Below, one piece after another: positions 34,524 through 43,028 of a DNA stretch of 64,000 nt (the first letter of the stretch is position 1; each line of letters opens with the position of its first letter). The notes beneath the pieces are model-generated. The model had not been told where the DNA came from, did no database searches, and saw only the letters and a program-made list of their open reading frames with translations. Both the position numbers and the translations under genes were made by a program. Source of the stretch: JBNKHH01 sp050290245 (GTDB taxonomy: Bacteria; Pseudomonadota; Alphaproteobacteria; Rhodobacterales; Rhodobacteraceae). Location: positions 81,540 through 145,539 of the forward strand of contig JBNKHH010000033.1 in assembly GCA_050290245.1 (NCBI GenBank). The letters run 5' to 3'.

Positions 34524-34613
34524 GCCACGCCCCTGGCTCGGACATACTCATTCGGGCCAGCACAAGGCCCGCCCTCACCCCAAGGGAGACTTTTTTGAAT
34601 TGATCACCCTGAT

Positions 34614-37034
34614 CTAGCCGCGCATTCGGCGCCCATCGGGATCAAACAGAGGGGCGATGAGCCGCTTTGCCGGACGCATCTCGCCCAGAATCTCCACCTT
34701 CGCCTCCAGATCGTCGCACAGGCGGTCGACCGGTACAAAAGCAAAGGCGACGGATTTGCCGGTCCAATGGGAATAGCCCCCCGAAGTGCAGAATCCCGCC
34801 ACCTCGCCGCCAATCCAAAGCGGCTCCCAGGCAACAACATCCGCGTCCACAGCGTCGACTTCGAAAGTGCACAACACGCGCGACGGACCTGCTTCCCGCG
34901 CCTTTTCTGCCGCAGGGCGACCAATGAAATCGGCGGGTTTCGAAAACGCAATGAATCGGTCCAGTCCGGTCTCGGCCGGAGTATAGTCGGGCGAGAACTC
35001 CCGCTGCCACGAGCCAAAAAACTTGTCCAATCGAAGCGACATCATCGCCCGCATTCCGAAGGGCCGCAGCCCGAGGTCTGCGCCAGCCTCCCACAAGGTG
35101 TGCCAGAGCTGACGCTGAGATGTCGGATCACAATAGATTTCATACCCGAGATCGCCGGTATAGCTGACCCGCTGGATGATACAGTCGGCCAAACCCACGG
35201 TCATGCGACGCACGGCCAAGAAGGGAAAAGCTGCGTTCGAGACATCGCTGCGCACCACCCGTGCAAGCAAGTCGCGCGCGCGAGGACCGGCAATCTGAAA
35301 TCCTGTGGCGGCATCCGAGATGTTGCGCACCTCGACCTCATCCTCGCGGTCGACGTGATCAAGGAACCATCTCAGGTGATAATCCTGGCTGCCATAGCTG
35401 GCAGTAAGACGAAATTCCTCTTCGGACAGGCAGGAGACCGTGAAGTCGCCGATTAATTTCCCGGATGGCGCCAGCATGGGCGTCAGGCTCAGCCGGCCGA
35501 CCTTCGGGATCCGGCCCGCCATGATCCGGTCGAGCCAGGCGCGCGCATCTTTTCCTGTGACTGAGAACTTGCCGAAATTATGCACTTCGTTGATGCCGAC
35601 TCCCTCGCGCACGGCGCGCACCTCCTCACCCACGGCCGCCCAAGCATTGGACCGGCGGAAGCTGGGAACTTCAAAGCGCGGTTCGCCCGGCAGAGCAAAA
35701 TAGTTCACAACCTCCAGGCCATAGTTCGCACCGAAGACAGCGTTCATGCCGTCCCAGATATCGTACATCGGCGTCGTCCGGAACGGACGCGCGGCGGGCA
35801 ATTCCTCGTTGGGGTAGCTGACCGAGAACCGGCGCTGATAATTTTCGATGACCTTTGGCACCGTATATCCCGGCGTGGTCCAGCGGCCGAAGCGCGCGAC
35901 ATCCATGGCACGCGGGTCACGCTCCGTTTCCCCCTCGATCATCCATTGTGCAAGCGAAAGACCGACGCCGCCGCCCTGGCTGAAGCCGGCCATGACGGCG
36001 CACGCGGACCAATAGTTGCGCAGACCCGGCACCGGCCCGACCAGGGGATTGCCGTCCGGTGCAAAGGTGAAGGGGCCGTGAATAACGCGCTTTATTCCGG
36101 CGCGTTCCAAGACCGGGAACCGGCGATAGGCAAACGCGACGCTGTCCTCGATCTTTTCGAAATGATCGTTCAGCAACTCGTGCCCGAAATCCCATGGCGT
36201 GCCGTCGACCGACCATGGCTCGCAAGGCTGTTCGTAGAAACCGATGACGAACCCCTGTCCCTCCTGGCGCAGGTAGCTTTCGCCGCCCGGATCGATCACG
36301 TGGGGTATCTCCTCCTCGCGCGCAACGATCTCGGGCACGTCCTCGGTCACCAGATACTGGTGCGCCATTGGCAGGAGCGGCAGATAGACGCCGGCCATGG
36401 CCGCAACTTCGCGCGCCCAAAGCCCCCCGGCATTGACCAGGTGTTCCGCAACGACCATACCCTGCTCGGTCACCACATCCCAGCCGCCATCCGCGCGCTG
36501 ATTGGTCTCCAGAACCCTGCAATGGGTCACGATCTCGGCCCCGCCCATGCGGGCCGCTCTGGCATAGGCGTGCGTCGTTCCCGATGGATCAAGGTGACCA
36601 TCCAGCGGGTCATAAAGCGCCCCCAGAACGCCGTCGGTATTTACGAAGTCGGCCATCTCGGTGATCTGATCGGGGGTCAGAATGTGGGTGTCGAGCCCCA
36701 TGTACCGATGCTTGGCGCGCTCGGCCTTCAACATATCGAAACGCTCGGGTGTGTCGGCGAGCGTCATCCCGCCCGAGTGGTGCAGGCCGCAGGACATTCC
36801 CGTTAGCTCTTCCAACTCCTTGTAAAGCCCGATCGTGTAGCCCTGCAGCGCCGCCATGTTGGTGTCGCCGTTCAGCGTGTGAAAGCCTCCCGCCGCGTGC
36901 CACGTCGACCCGCTTGTCAGGTCCGACCGCTCGATGAGCATCACGTCTGACCAACCAAGCTTGGTCAAGTGATACAGCACCGAGCATCCGACGACACCAC
37001 CGCCAATCACAACCACGCGTGCATGAGCTTTCAT
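34614..37034 (-). CDS. FAD-dependent dimethylglycine/sarcosine dehydrogenase-like protein (GcvT family)
   Basis: An 806-aa two-part enzyme. Residues 1 to about 380 are a DAO-type FAD domain (VVVIGGGVVGCSVLYHLTKL; GSTWHAAGG contains the His that carries covalent FAD in relatives). Then come the FAO-M linker and GcvT-like folate-binding domains (GINEVHNFGKFSVTGKDA; CTSGGYSHWTGKSVAFAFV). Such enzymes demethylate N-methylated amines such as dimethylglycine and sarcosine, passing formaldehyde equivalents to THF. It is the last gene of a leftward cluster with a Rieske oxygenase, so it could take the tertiary amine produced by that enzyme. Actual substrate unknown. Confidence 0.9.
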   Translation of the reverse strand: MKAHARVVVIGGGVVGCSVLYHLTKLGWSDVMLIERSDLTSGSTWHAAGGFHTLNGDTNMAALQGYTIGLYKELEELTGMSCGLHHSGGMTLADTPERFDMLKAERAKHRYMGLDTHILTPDQITEMADFVNTDGVLGALYDPLDGHLDPSGTTHAYARAARMGGAEIVTHCRVLETNQRADGGWDVVTEQGMVVAEHLVNAGGLWAREVAAMAGVYLPLLPMAHQYLVTEDVPEIVAREEEIPHVIDPGGESYLRQEGQGFVIGFYEQPCEPWSVDGTPWDFGHELLNDHFEKIEDSVAFAYRRFPVLERAGIKRVIHGPFTFAPDGNPLVGPVPGLRNYWSACAVMAGFSQGGGVGLSLAQWMIEGETERDPRAMDVARFGRWTTPGYTVPKVIENYQRRFSVSYPNEELPAARPFRTTPMYDIWDGMNAVFGANYGLEVVNYFALPGEPRFEVPSFRRSNAWAAVGEEVRAVREGVGINEVHNFGKFSVTGKDARAWLDRIMAGRIPKVGRLSLTPMLAPSGKLIGDFTVSCLSEEEFRLTASYGSQDYHLRWFLDHVDREDEVEVRNISDAATGFQIAGPRARDLLARVVRSDVSNAAFPFLAVRRMTVGLADCIIQRVSYTGDLGYEIYCDPTSQRQLWHTLWEAGADLGLRPFGMRAMMSLRLDKFFGSWQREFSPDYTPAETGLDRFIAFSKPADFIGRPAAEKAREAGPSRVLCTFEVDAVDADVVAWEPLWIGGEVAGFCTSGGYSHWTGKSVAFAFVPVDRLCDDLEAKVEILGEMRPAKRLIAPLFDPDGRRMRG

Positions 37035-37109
37035 CGTTCAATCCACCCTGCCAGTTTCATTCAGTTCCCGCCGTCCTTTGATGGCGCCATTTTCATTTGG
37101 CCCAGTTGG

Positions 37110-37346
37110 TCATCCCGTGTTGCACCCGTACACGACCAGCCGGGCCTCAAGCTCGCCGGCCATCGGACTTCCCGCCTCCAGCGCGAAAACCCACGCCTGG
37201 GTCAGGAAGAAACACGCACGCTGTATGTCGCCCGATTCCTCGGCACGATCGGCAACCATCCGATAAAGGCGAGGCAACGCGGCAAAGTCGGCCGAGGCAT
37301 GCGCCGCCAGCAATCGCTCGTGCAATGTGTCCACGCCCTGGTTCAT
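37110..37346 (-). CDS. Small helical protein linked to the Rieske oxygenase
   Basis: A 78-aa protein starting MNQGVDTLHERLLAAHASAD, predicted to be all helix and TPR-like (DFAALPRLYRMVADRAEESG, ACFFLTQAWVFALEAG). Its ATG overlaps the Rieske gene stop as TGATG, so it is translated by coupling. No Cys cluster, signal peptide or TM segment. I do not recognise a named family. It could be an assembly or regulatory partner of the oxygenase or dehydrogenase on either side. Confidence 0.75.
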   Translation of the reverse strand: MNQGVDTLHERLLAAHASADFAALPRLYRMVADRAEESGDIQRACFFLTQAWVFALEAGSPMAGELEARLVVYGCNTG

Positions 37347-38497
37347 CAGGCGGTTACGCCATCAAGGCATCCTGCGACCCATTGATGGAAAAGGTACGTC
37401 GGCCCGTCCATCGCCGGCGAAAACCGTCCACCGTCGAAATGAATGCCGTGCCGCCCCTTTTGCATACCCTCGACGACAAAGACATCTTCTGCCAGTACCT
37501 CCCGCCACAGACCCGTGTTGCGCTGCCGCATCGCGGCCCAGTCAGGCCCGACCGACTTGGCATCCGCGTAATAGATTTCGACATGCTCGCGTGTACGATC
37601 CACGGCGAGCGGCTCAAGCACGAGGGCGAAGGCATGGTCGCGGTGGACCCCGAAAAGCACGTTGGGAAACAGAGCGATGTATTCCGCGCCTGCACTCCAT
37701 TTCTCCGACAGGTCTTTGAAATCGGGAAAGGGCTTCCCCGCTTCCCCCAAAAGCGGGCGATAGACCCGCGTGCCCTGCCCTGCGAATTTGCCGGGTGCCT
37801 CGATATGATAGTGATCCTCAAGCCGTGAATAGCTGTTCAAGCCAGGGTGTACCCAGGGCAAATGATAGCTTTCGCAGAAATTCTCGACCGCCAGTTTCCA
37901 GTTGCAGGCCAGGTCAAAGTCAAAGCTCGAATCCGTGCCCGCATGGTAAAGAGGCTGATCGGCGAACTCGCTCCATCGGGTGATGGCCTCGGCGGCATAC
38001 TCTTCAAACGGCGGCGCCGTGCCGCTGACATTCACAAAGACGACGTCGCGCCAAACGTAGCTCGGAATCTCGATCAGCCCGAGCCGTTTCCTGTCGATCC
38101 CCGAGCACGTGTTGTGTCCGGCGCCGCCCACATGGGGCGTCGCAACCAACTCGCCGGTATGGGCATAACACCATGAATGGTAGGGGCAGCGCAGCACTCC
38201 GCCAACGCGCTTGGGACGATCCACAAGGATCATGCCCCGGTGGCGGCAGGTATTCTGAAAGACGCGGACCTGCCCGTCTTTGCCGTGGACAATGACCAAT
38301 GGCATCCCCAACAGCTCGACCGGCTTGGCGTCGCCCGGCTCGGGCGTGTCCTTGGCAAAGCCGATACCGACCCACGACTTGAACAGAACATGGTCGCGTT
38401 CCAAGGCGAACATCTCTTCGGACACGTAATGCGCATTTGCCAAACCGGTCGCTTCCTCGATAGGGCGAAGGACGTCGGCGAGATCAGATTTGGTCAT
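37346..38497 (-). CDS. Rieske non-heme iron oxygenase, alpha subunit
   Basis: A 383-aa ring-hydroxylating-type oxygenase. The Rieske 2Fe-2S motif C-x-H-x17-C-x2-H is complete (CRHRG to CPYHSW). The mononuclear iron site is in NWKLAVENFCESYHLPWVHP (two His). I chose ATG 38497 (MTKSDLADVLRP, with GGAGG upstream). Length and the single-subunit look resemble glycine betaine and proline betaine demethylases (GbcA, stachydrine demethylase types) rather than aromatic dioxygenases with a beta subunit. No ferredoxin reductase gene is in the locus, so electrons must come from elsewhere. Confidence 0.9.
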   Translation of the reverse strand: MTKSDLADVLRPIEEATGLANAHYVSEEMFALERDHVLFKSWVGIGFAKDTPEPGDAKPVELLGMPLVIVHGKDGQVRVFQNTCRHRGMILVDRPKRVGGVLRCPYHSWCYAHTGELVATPHVGGAGHNTCSGIDRKRLGLIEIPSYVWRDVVFVNVSGTAPPFEEYAAEAITRWSEFADQPLYHAGTDSSFDFDLACNWKLAVENFCESYHLPWVHPGLNSYSRLEDHYHIEAPGKFAGQGTRVYRPLLGEAGKPFPDFKDLSEKWSAGAEYIALFPNVLFGVHRDHAFALVLEPLAVDRTREHVEIYYADAKSVGPDWAAMRQRNTGLWREVLAEDVFVVEGMQKGRHGIHFDGGRFSPAMDGPTYLFHQWVAGCLDGVTA

Positions 38498-38587
38498 TGT
38501 TGCGCCTCCTCTACCGGGAAGCCTGCGAGTTGGTTCGCCACGGATCGCGTCGTTTTCCGACATTGCGCGGTCCGGCTGCGGCATCCC

Positions 38588-39670
38588 CTAGAGGCGAACG
38601 ACACGTCCTTCGCGCGCCGATGTCTGCGCCGCAAGACCCATTTCGACCGCCTGCGCGCCGTCCCGCAAGCCGACCTCGACCACGCCATTTCCGCGCACCA
38701 CGTCCAGAAAGCGCACATGTTGATAGAAGGTGGCACCGTTGTGATCGCCGGCGGCGGCGATTGTGGGATCGACCGGCACCTCGACGCGCTGCGGCCCCTT
38801 CGGATGTCGCGGAGAAACCTCGACCTGGGCCACCGGTGGCGTGCCAAGGTGCGTGGGCCAGAACCGGGCGGGACCGGGCACACGGGCCTCGATCTTGCCC
38901 GTCGGTCCAACGGCGGTGATCTCCTCCTGGAAGGCCGACCCCTCGGCGTACATGCACAATTCGAGCATCGCGCGCGCGCCGCTGGCAAAATCGACAATGA
39001 CGAATGCGCCATCCCAGATGTCCGGCACCTCGCCGTCGTAAACCTCGTCCTTGTGGTTTACGTCCTGGCCTGCCGAGGCCATGATCTTTACCGGTTCCGA
39101 GCCGAGTATGTGGCGCATCAGGTCAAAAAAGTGACAACACTTTTCAACCAGAGTCCCGCCGGTGTTCCGGTTGAACCGGTTCCAGTCGCCGACCTTTTGC
39201 AGGAAGGGAAAGCGGTGTTCGCGGATGGTCAGCATCGTGACCCCGCCAGTAGCAGCCTGAACTTCGGAAACAAAAGTCTGGATCGGCGGCATGTACCGAT
39301 ACTCCATTCCCACCCAGACCGGCGCGCCGTAGCTACTCTCAAGCTTGGCAAGCACCACAGCATCTTCCGGCGCAGTATAAAGCGGCTTTTCGATCAGGAT
39401 GGGAAGCGGGCGGCGCTCGGCGATCTCCTGGAACTGGGCTACGTGAAGGTGGTTAGGCGAGACGATCAAAAGGCAGTCCAGCTCGGGCATCGCCAGAAGA
39501 TCTGCGATCGAGTCACATAGCCGGGCATTGGGCGTGATCGCCTTCGCCGCATCGGCCATATACCTGTCCGGCTCAAAGATTGCCGCGACACGCGCACCGG
39601 GCAAAAGCGCGATATTGCGCAGATGTTCCTGCCCCATCATCCCGCATCCGATGATTCCATAGTTGATCAT
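38588..39670 (-). CDS. Gfo/Idh/MocA family oxidoreductase (catabolic locus)
   Basis: A 360-aa NAD(P)-dependent dehydrogenase, MINYGIIGCGMMGQEHLRNI at the N-terminus and LIEKPLYT (catalytic Lys) near residue 100. The C-terminal domain contains NTGGTLVEKCCHFFDLMRHI. I chose ATG 39670 over an upstream start that adds 21 atypical residues. It follows the GntR gene by 17 bp and precedes the Rieske gene by 90 bp. It suggests a sugar or polyol moiety in the substrate of this locus; the reaction is not known. Confidence 0.9.
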   Translation of the reverse strand: MINYGIIGCGMMGQEHLRNIALLPGARVAAIFEPDRYMADAAKAITPNARLCDSIADLLAMPELDCLLIVSPNHLHVAQFQEIAERRPLPILIEKPLYTAPEDAVVLAKLESSYGAPVWVGMEYRYMPPIQTFVSEVQAATGGVTMLTIREHRFPFLQKVGDWNRFNRNTGGTLVEKCCHFFDLMRHILGSEPVKIMASAGQDVNHKDEVYDGEVPDIWDGAFVIVDFASGARAMLELCMYAEGSAFQEEITAVGPTGKIEARVPGPARFWPTHLGTPPVAQVEVSPRHPKGPQRVEVPVDPTIAAAGDHNGATFYQHVRFLDVVRGNGVVEVGLRDGAQAVEMGLAAQTSAREGRVVRL

Positions 39671-39687
39671 TTCCGAAATTCCGCCCT

Positions 39688-40389
39688 CTACCTGACACGG
39701 CTGACATAACGGCACTTGTCGGAATCGAACCAAGTGCGCGAAAATTCAGGGATTTCACCCTCGGCCGAGATACCAAAACGTTCGACCAACCCGCAGGGGT
39801 GATGTTCCATCATCACCTCCGCCCTGCCCCAGTCCGGGCAGCGACCGACGCCGATGCGGTCGTCGGCCCGCACGATCATCAATCCAAGCTGTTTGCGATA
39901 TGTGAGGTACAGGGATTCCGACAGGTCCGCACCCTCGAGGCCTGCGCCCCAATGGCAGTCCAGCCAGATCTCTTCCAACGCCACCGGAAGACCCGAAAGA
40001 TAGCGCACCCGCCGGATCCGGCAGGCGTCACCGCTGCGGCCGAATTCAGGCAAGCCACCAGGTTTGATCATCCGTGTGCAGTCCAGCACCCGCGCCGTCG
40101 GCAAGCCGCCGCCCTCGATTAGCTCAAGCCTGAACAGCGCGTAGATGCTGGCGATATCGGGCCTGTGACGCACATAGTTGCCTGAGCCGTGGATGCGCTC
40201 CAACAGCCCCTTGGCCTCCAGATCGGCCAGCGCCTTGCGCAATGTGCCAACAGCCACGCAAAGGTCGCGCGCCATAGCCCGCTCGGGCGCCAAACGCTCG
40301 CCATCCATCAGCCGTCCGGCCGCGATCTCGCGGATCAGCATCTCGGAAAGCTGCACGTATTTCGGAAGAGCGGTGGTGTCCTGAGCCAT
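39688..40389 (-). CDS. GntR family regulator (HutC/UTRA type)
   Basis: A 233-aa regulator with an N-terminal winged HTH (LSEMLIREIAAGRLMDGERL, RKALADLEAKGLLERIHGSG) and a C-terminal UTRA ligand-binding domain (CRIRRVRYLSGLPVALEEIW). It is first of the leftward catabolic genes and divergent from the monooxygenase operon with only 82 bp between, so it probably controls both directions. An 11-bp-period direct repeat in the gap is a candidate site. UTRA regulators often sense sugar phosphates or small acids; the ligand is unknown. Confidence 0.9.
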   Translation of the reverse strand: MAQDTTALPKYVQLSEMLIREIAAGRLMDGERLAPERAMARDLCVAVGTLRKALADLEAKGLLERIHGSGNYVRHRPDIASIYALFRLELIEGGGLPTARVLDCTRMIKPGGLPEFGRSGDACRIRRVRYLSGLPVALEEIWLDCHWGAGLEGADLSESLYLTYRKQLGLMIVRADDRIGVGRCPDWGRAEVMMEHHPCGLVERFGISAEGEIPEFSRTWFDSDKCRYVSRVR

Positions 40390-40402
40390 GACGACTTTCT
40401 AA

Positions 40403-40422
40403 ATTGATCCACTATTGATGCA
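40403..40422. promoter_or_regulatory. Direct repeat in the GntR/monooxygenase gap
   Basis: ATTGATCCA (40403-40411) and ATTGATGCA (40414-40422) repeat with an 11-bp period, close to one helical turn, in the 82-bp divergent gap. A candidate regulator site; GntR/UTRA sites are more often palindromic, so this is tentative. Confidence 0.35.
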
Positions 40423-40471
40423 AGGCCTTTCCGATGCTACCCAAAACAAAATTCCCACCCGAGGATCCACC

Positions 40472-41629
40472 ATGACCATAGTCCCCATCACCTCGCCCGA
40501 TCTCGATGCCGTCGAAGTCAGCTGGTTCTCGGCGCTTTGTTCAGACGACTATGAATTTCTCGGAGTGCCCGACGGTGCATTGCGCTCCTCGTTCGAGCAT
40601 TGCCGCGACATCGTTCTTGAGGCCGAAGCCCAGGGTTTCCGCAACATCCTCTGCCCGTCCTCGTACCAAGTGGGCCAGGACACGCTGTCCTTCGTCGCCG
40701 GCATGGCACCCCTGACCGAAAGGATCAACATGCTTGCCGCCGTGCGCTGCGGCGAGATGCAGCCGATCATGCTGGCGCGCACCATCGCGACGCTGGATCA
40801 CATGCTGAAGGGGCGACTGACGGTGAACATCATCTCGTCGGATTTCCCCGGCGAAGTTGCCGACAGTGCCTTCCGCTACCAACGGTCGCGCGAGGTGGTG
40901 CAAGTCCTGAAACAGGCATGGACCCAGGACGAGATCAATTTCAAGGGCGAGGTTTACAATTTCGAGGGCCTCACCACCGATCCCGCCAAACCCTACCAAC
41001 AAAACGGCGGCCCGCTCCTCTATTTTGGCGGCTATTCCCCCGCCGCGCTGGACCTCTGCGGCGAACATTGCGACGTCTACCTGATGTGGCCCGAACCCAA
41101 GGACCAGATCGCCGAGCGCATGAAGGCGGTGAATGCCGCGGCAGAAAGGCATGGGCGTACGCTGGACTATGGCCTGCGAGTCCATGTCATCGTGCGAGAC
41201 ACCGAGGCCGAGGCGCGCGAGTACGCCGATCACCTGGTGTCCAGGCTTGACGACGAATACGGCCGGCTTGTGCGCGAACGCGCCCATGATTCCGGCTCGC
41301 TCGGCGTTAGCCACCAGGCCCGCGCACGCGAACTTGCCGACAAGTTCGGCTACGTCGAACCGCACCTCTGGACCGGAGTGGGACGCGCCCGCTCGGGCTG
41401 CGGCGCCGCCTTGGTCGGCTCTGCCGACCAGGTGCTGTCCGAGATCGAGACCTACCGGAAAATGGGCATCCGCGCTTTCATTTTCTCGGGCTACCCCCAT
41501 ATCGGCGAGTGCAAATCCTTCGGATCAAAGGTATTGCCGCAGTTGAACACCTGCTCGCTGCCCCATGTCTATGGCCGCGTGCCCGACATGACACCGCCGA
41601 CCCCGCTCGGCAACGGAGAGCGCCGCTGA
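40472..41629 (+). CDS. SsuD-like LLM-class flavin monooxygenase (FMNH2-dependent)
   Basis: A 385-aa TIM-barrel monooxygenase of the bacterial luciferase family. It aligns along its length with alkanesulfonate monooxygenase SsuD: LARTIATLDHMLKGRLTVNI, PLLYFGGYSPAALDL, GLRVHVIVRDTEAEA, LWTGVGRARSGCGAALVG and FIFSGYPHI. Residues matching SsuD Arg226, His228 and Tyr331 are Arg236, His238 and Tyr341; the Cys54 position is not Cys, and the mobile loop differs. This points to FMNH2/O2 cleavage of a C-S bond releasing sulfite and an aldehyde. The ATG 40472 starts the family domain. It is coupled (TGATG) to the aldo/keto reductase, with an FMN reductase next, as in sulfoquinovose monooxygenase (Smo) loci. 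Confidence 0.88.
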   Translation: MTIVPITSPDLDAVEVSWFSALCSDDYEFLGVPDGALRSSFEHCRDIVLEAEAQGFRNILCPSSYQVGQDTLSFVAGMAPLTERINMLAAVRCGEMQPIMLARTIATLDHMLKGRLTVNIISSDFPGEVADSAFRYQRSREVVQVLKQAWTQDEINFKGEVYNFEGLTTDPAKPYQQNGGPLLYFGGYSPAALDLCGEHCDVYLMWPEPKDQIAERMKAVNAAAERHGRTLDYGLRVHVIVRDTEAEAREYADHLVSRLDDEYGRLVRERAHDSGSLGVSHQARARELADKFGYVEPHLWTGVGRARSGCGAALVGSADQVLSEIETYRKMGIRAFIFSGYPHIGECKSFGSKVLPQLNTCSLPHVYGRVPDMTPPTPLGNGERR

Positions 41630-42531
41630 TGGATCGTATCCAGATCACCAAGGACATTGCCTTTAGCCGCATCGTCTACGGCATGTGGCGTGTCGGCGAC
41701 GACGCTGACACTTCGCCCGCTCATATCCAGGCCAAGATCGAGACCTGCCTGGCTCAGGGCATCACGACAATCGACCAGGCCGACATCTATGGCGGCTATA
41801 GTGCCGAAGCCTTGTTGGGTGCCTGCCTGAAACAGGCGCCCGCGCTGCGTGACCAGATCGAGATCGTCACGAAATGCGATATCGTTGCACCTGTCGGCCG
41901 CTACGCCGATGCGCGGGTCAAATACTATGACACTTCGGCCGATCACATCCGCCGCTCGATCGACACCTCGCTGTCCGAAATGGCCACCGATCGCATCGAC
42001 CTTTTGCTGATCCACCGCCCCGATCCCCTGATGGACCACAACGAGACCGGGGCCGCGCTGGACGAGGCGGTCGCCTCGGGTAAGGTGCGCGCCGTCGGCG
42101 TGTCGAATTTCCGCCCCTGGGATTTCAGCCTGTTGCAATCGGCCATGGAGACGCCACTGGCCACCAACCAGATCGAGATCAGCCTGACTGCGCACGAAGC
42201 GCTGGTGAACGGTGATCTCACCTTCCTCCAGGAACACGAGATCCCGCCGATGGCCTGGTCTCCCCTGGGCGGCGGCGCACTGTTTGACGCCGCGAACCCG
42301 GCAACAGCCAACCTGCGGAAGACGCTTTCGCGGATTGCCGCCGATCACGGCGTGGACGAGGCAGCCATGGCCACTGCCTGGCTCTTGGCCCATCCGTCAG
42401 GCATCCTGCCGGTTATGGGCACGAATTCTCTGGAAAGGATTGCACGACTCGGCGAGGGCCTGTCCGTCAGAATCGACCGCCAGACCTGGTTCGAGCTCTA
42501 CACCGCTGCCTTGGGACGCGAAGTCGCGTGA
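41629..42531 (+). CDS. Aldo/keto reductase
   Basis: A 300-aa NAD(P)H-dependent reductase of the AKR superfamily, YdhF-like. The catalytic Asp and Tyr are in TTIDQADIYGGYS, the Lys in IVTKCDIV and the His in LLLIHRPDPL; the cofactor phosphate region includes GTNSLERIARL. Its ATG overlaps the monooxygenase stop by one base (TGATG). In a desulfonation pathway it would reduce the aldehyde formed by the monooxygenase, as SmoB reduces 6-oxo-glucose; that role is inferred from context. Confidence 0.9.
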   Translation: MDRIQITKDIAFSRIVYGMWRVGDDADTSPAHIQAKIETCLAQGITTIDQADIYGGYSAEALLGACLKQAPALRDQIEIVTKCDIVAPVGRYADARVKYYDTSADHIRRSIDTSLSEMATDRIDLLLIHRPDPLMDHNETGAALDEAVASGKVRAVGVSNFRPWDFSLLQSAMETPLATNQIEISLTAHEALVNGDLTFLQEHEIPPMAWSPLGGGALFDAANPATANLRKTLSRIAADHGVDEAAMATAWLLAHPSGILPVMGTNSLERIARLGEGLSVRIDRQTWFELYTAALGREVA

Positions 42532-42532
42532 C

Positions 42533-43024
42533 ATGACCCAGTTTGTCCCCGGCCCCGACACGCACCGCGCCCTGCGGGACGCCTATGGCACCTTCACCAC
42601 AGGGGTGACAGTTGTGACCTGTGCGTCGCCGCTGGGGCCACTCGGGATCACAGCAAACAGCTTTTCCTCGGTTTCGCTGGATCCGCCGCTTGTGCTCTGG
42701 TGCCCGGCAAAATCCTCGTCGCGCTATGACGCTTTCATCGCCGCCGAGCATTTCGCTATCCACGTCCTGGCCGCAGATCAACAAGATATCGGTCTTGCGT
42801 TCGCGCGCGACGGACTGGCCTTTGACGGGCTCGACTGGCAGGCAGACGACCACGACGTACCACAGATTGGCGCGGCGCTCGCGCGGTTCGACTGCACCCG
42901 ACACGCAGTCCATGACGCCGGCGACCATGTCATCGTGGTCGGTCGCGTGCTGCAGGTGACGCGCGCCGAAGGTGCAGCTTTGGTTTTCAACCGCGGCCAG
43001 TTCGGTGAATTGGCGCCGAAATAG
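42533..43024 (+). CDS. Flavin reductase (FMN-dependent split-barrel)
   Basis: A 163-aa flavin reductase-like protein: residues about 10-160 form the FMN-binding split barrel (FTTGVTVVTCASPLGPLGIT, NSFSSVSLDPPLVLWCPAKS, HVIVVGRVLQV). It should supply FMNH2 to the SsuD-like monooxygenase two genes upstream, completing a two-component system. It starts 1 bp after the reductase stop and ends 4 bp from the convergent dnaE stop with no terminator between. Confidence 0.9.
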   Translation: MTQFVPGPDTHRALRDAYGTFTTGVTVVTCASPLGPLGITANSFSSVSLDPPLVLWCPAKSSSRYDAFIAAEHFAIHVLAADQQDIGLAFARDGLAFDGLDWQADDHDVPQIGAALARFDCTRHAVHDAGDHVIVVGRVLQVTRAEGAALVFNRGQFGELAPK

Positions 43025-43028
43025 AGCG

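Noticed and set aside
34524..34613. Terminator between the chemoreceptor and DMGDH-like genes
   Set aside because: A 5-bp GGGCC/GGCCC stem and a separate TTTTTT exist but are too far apart to form a standard terminator.
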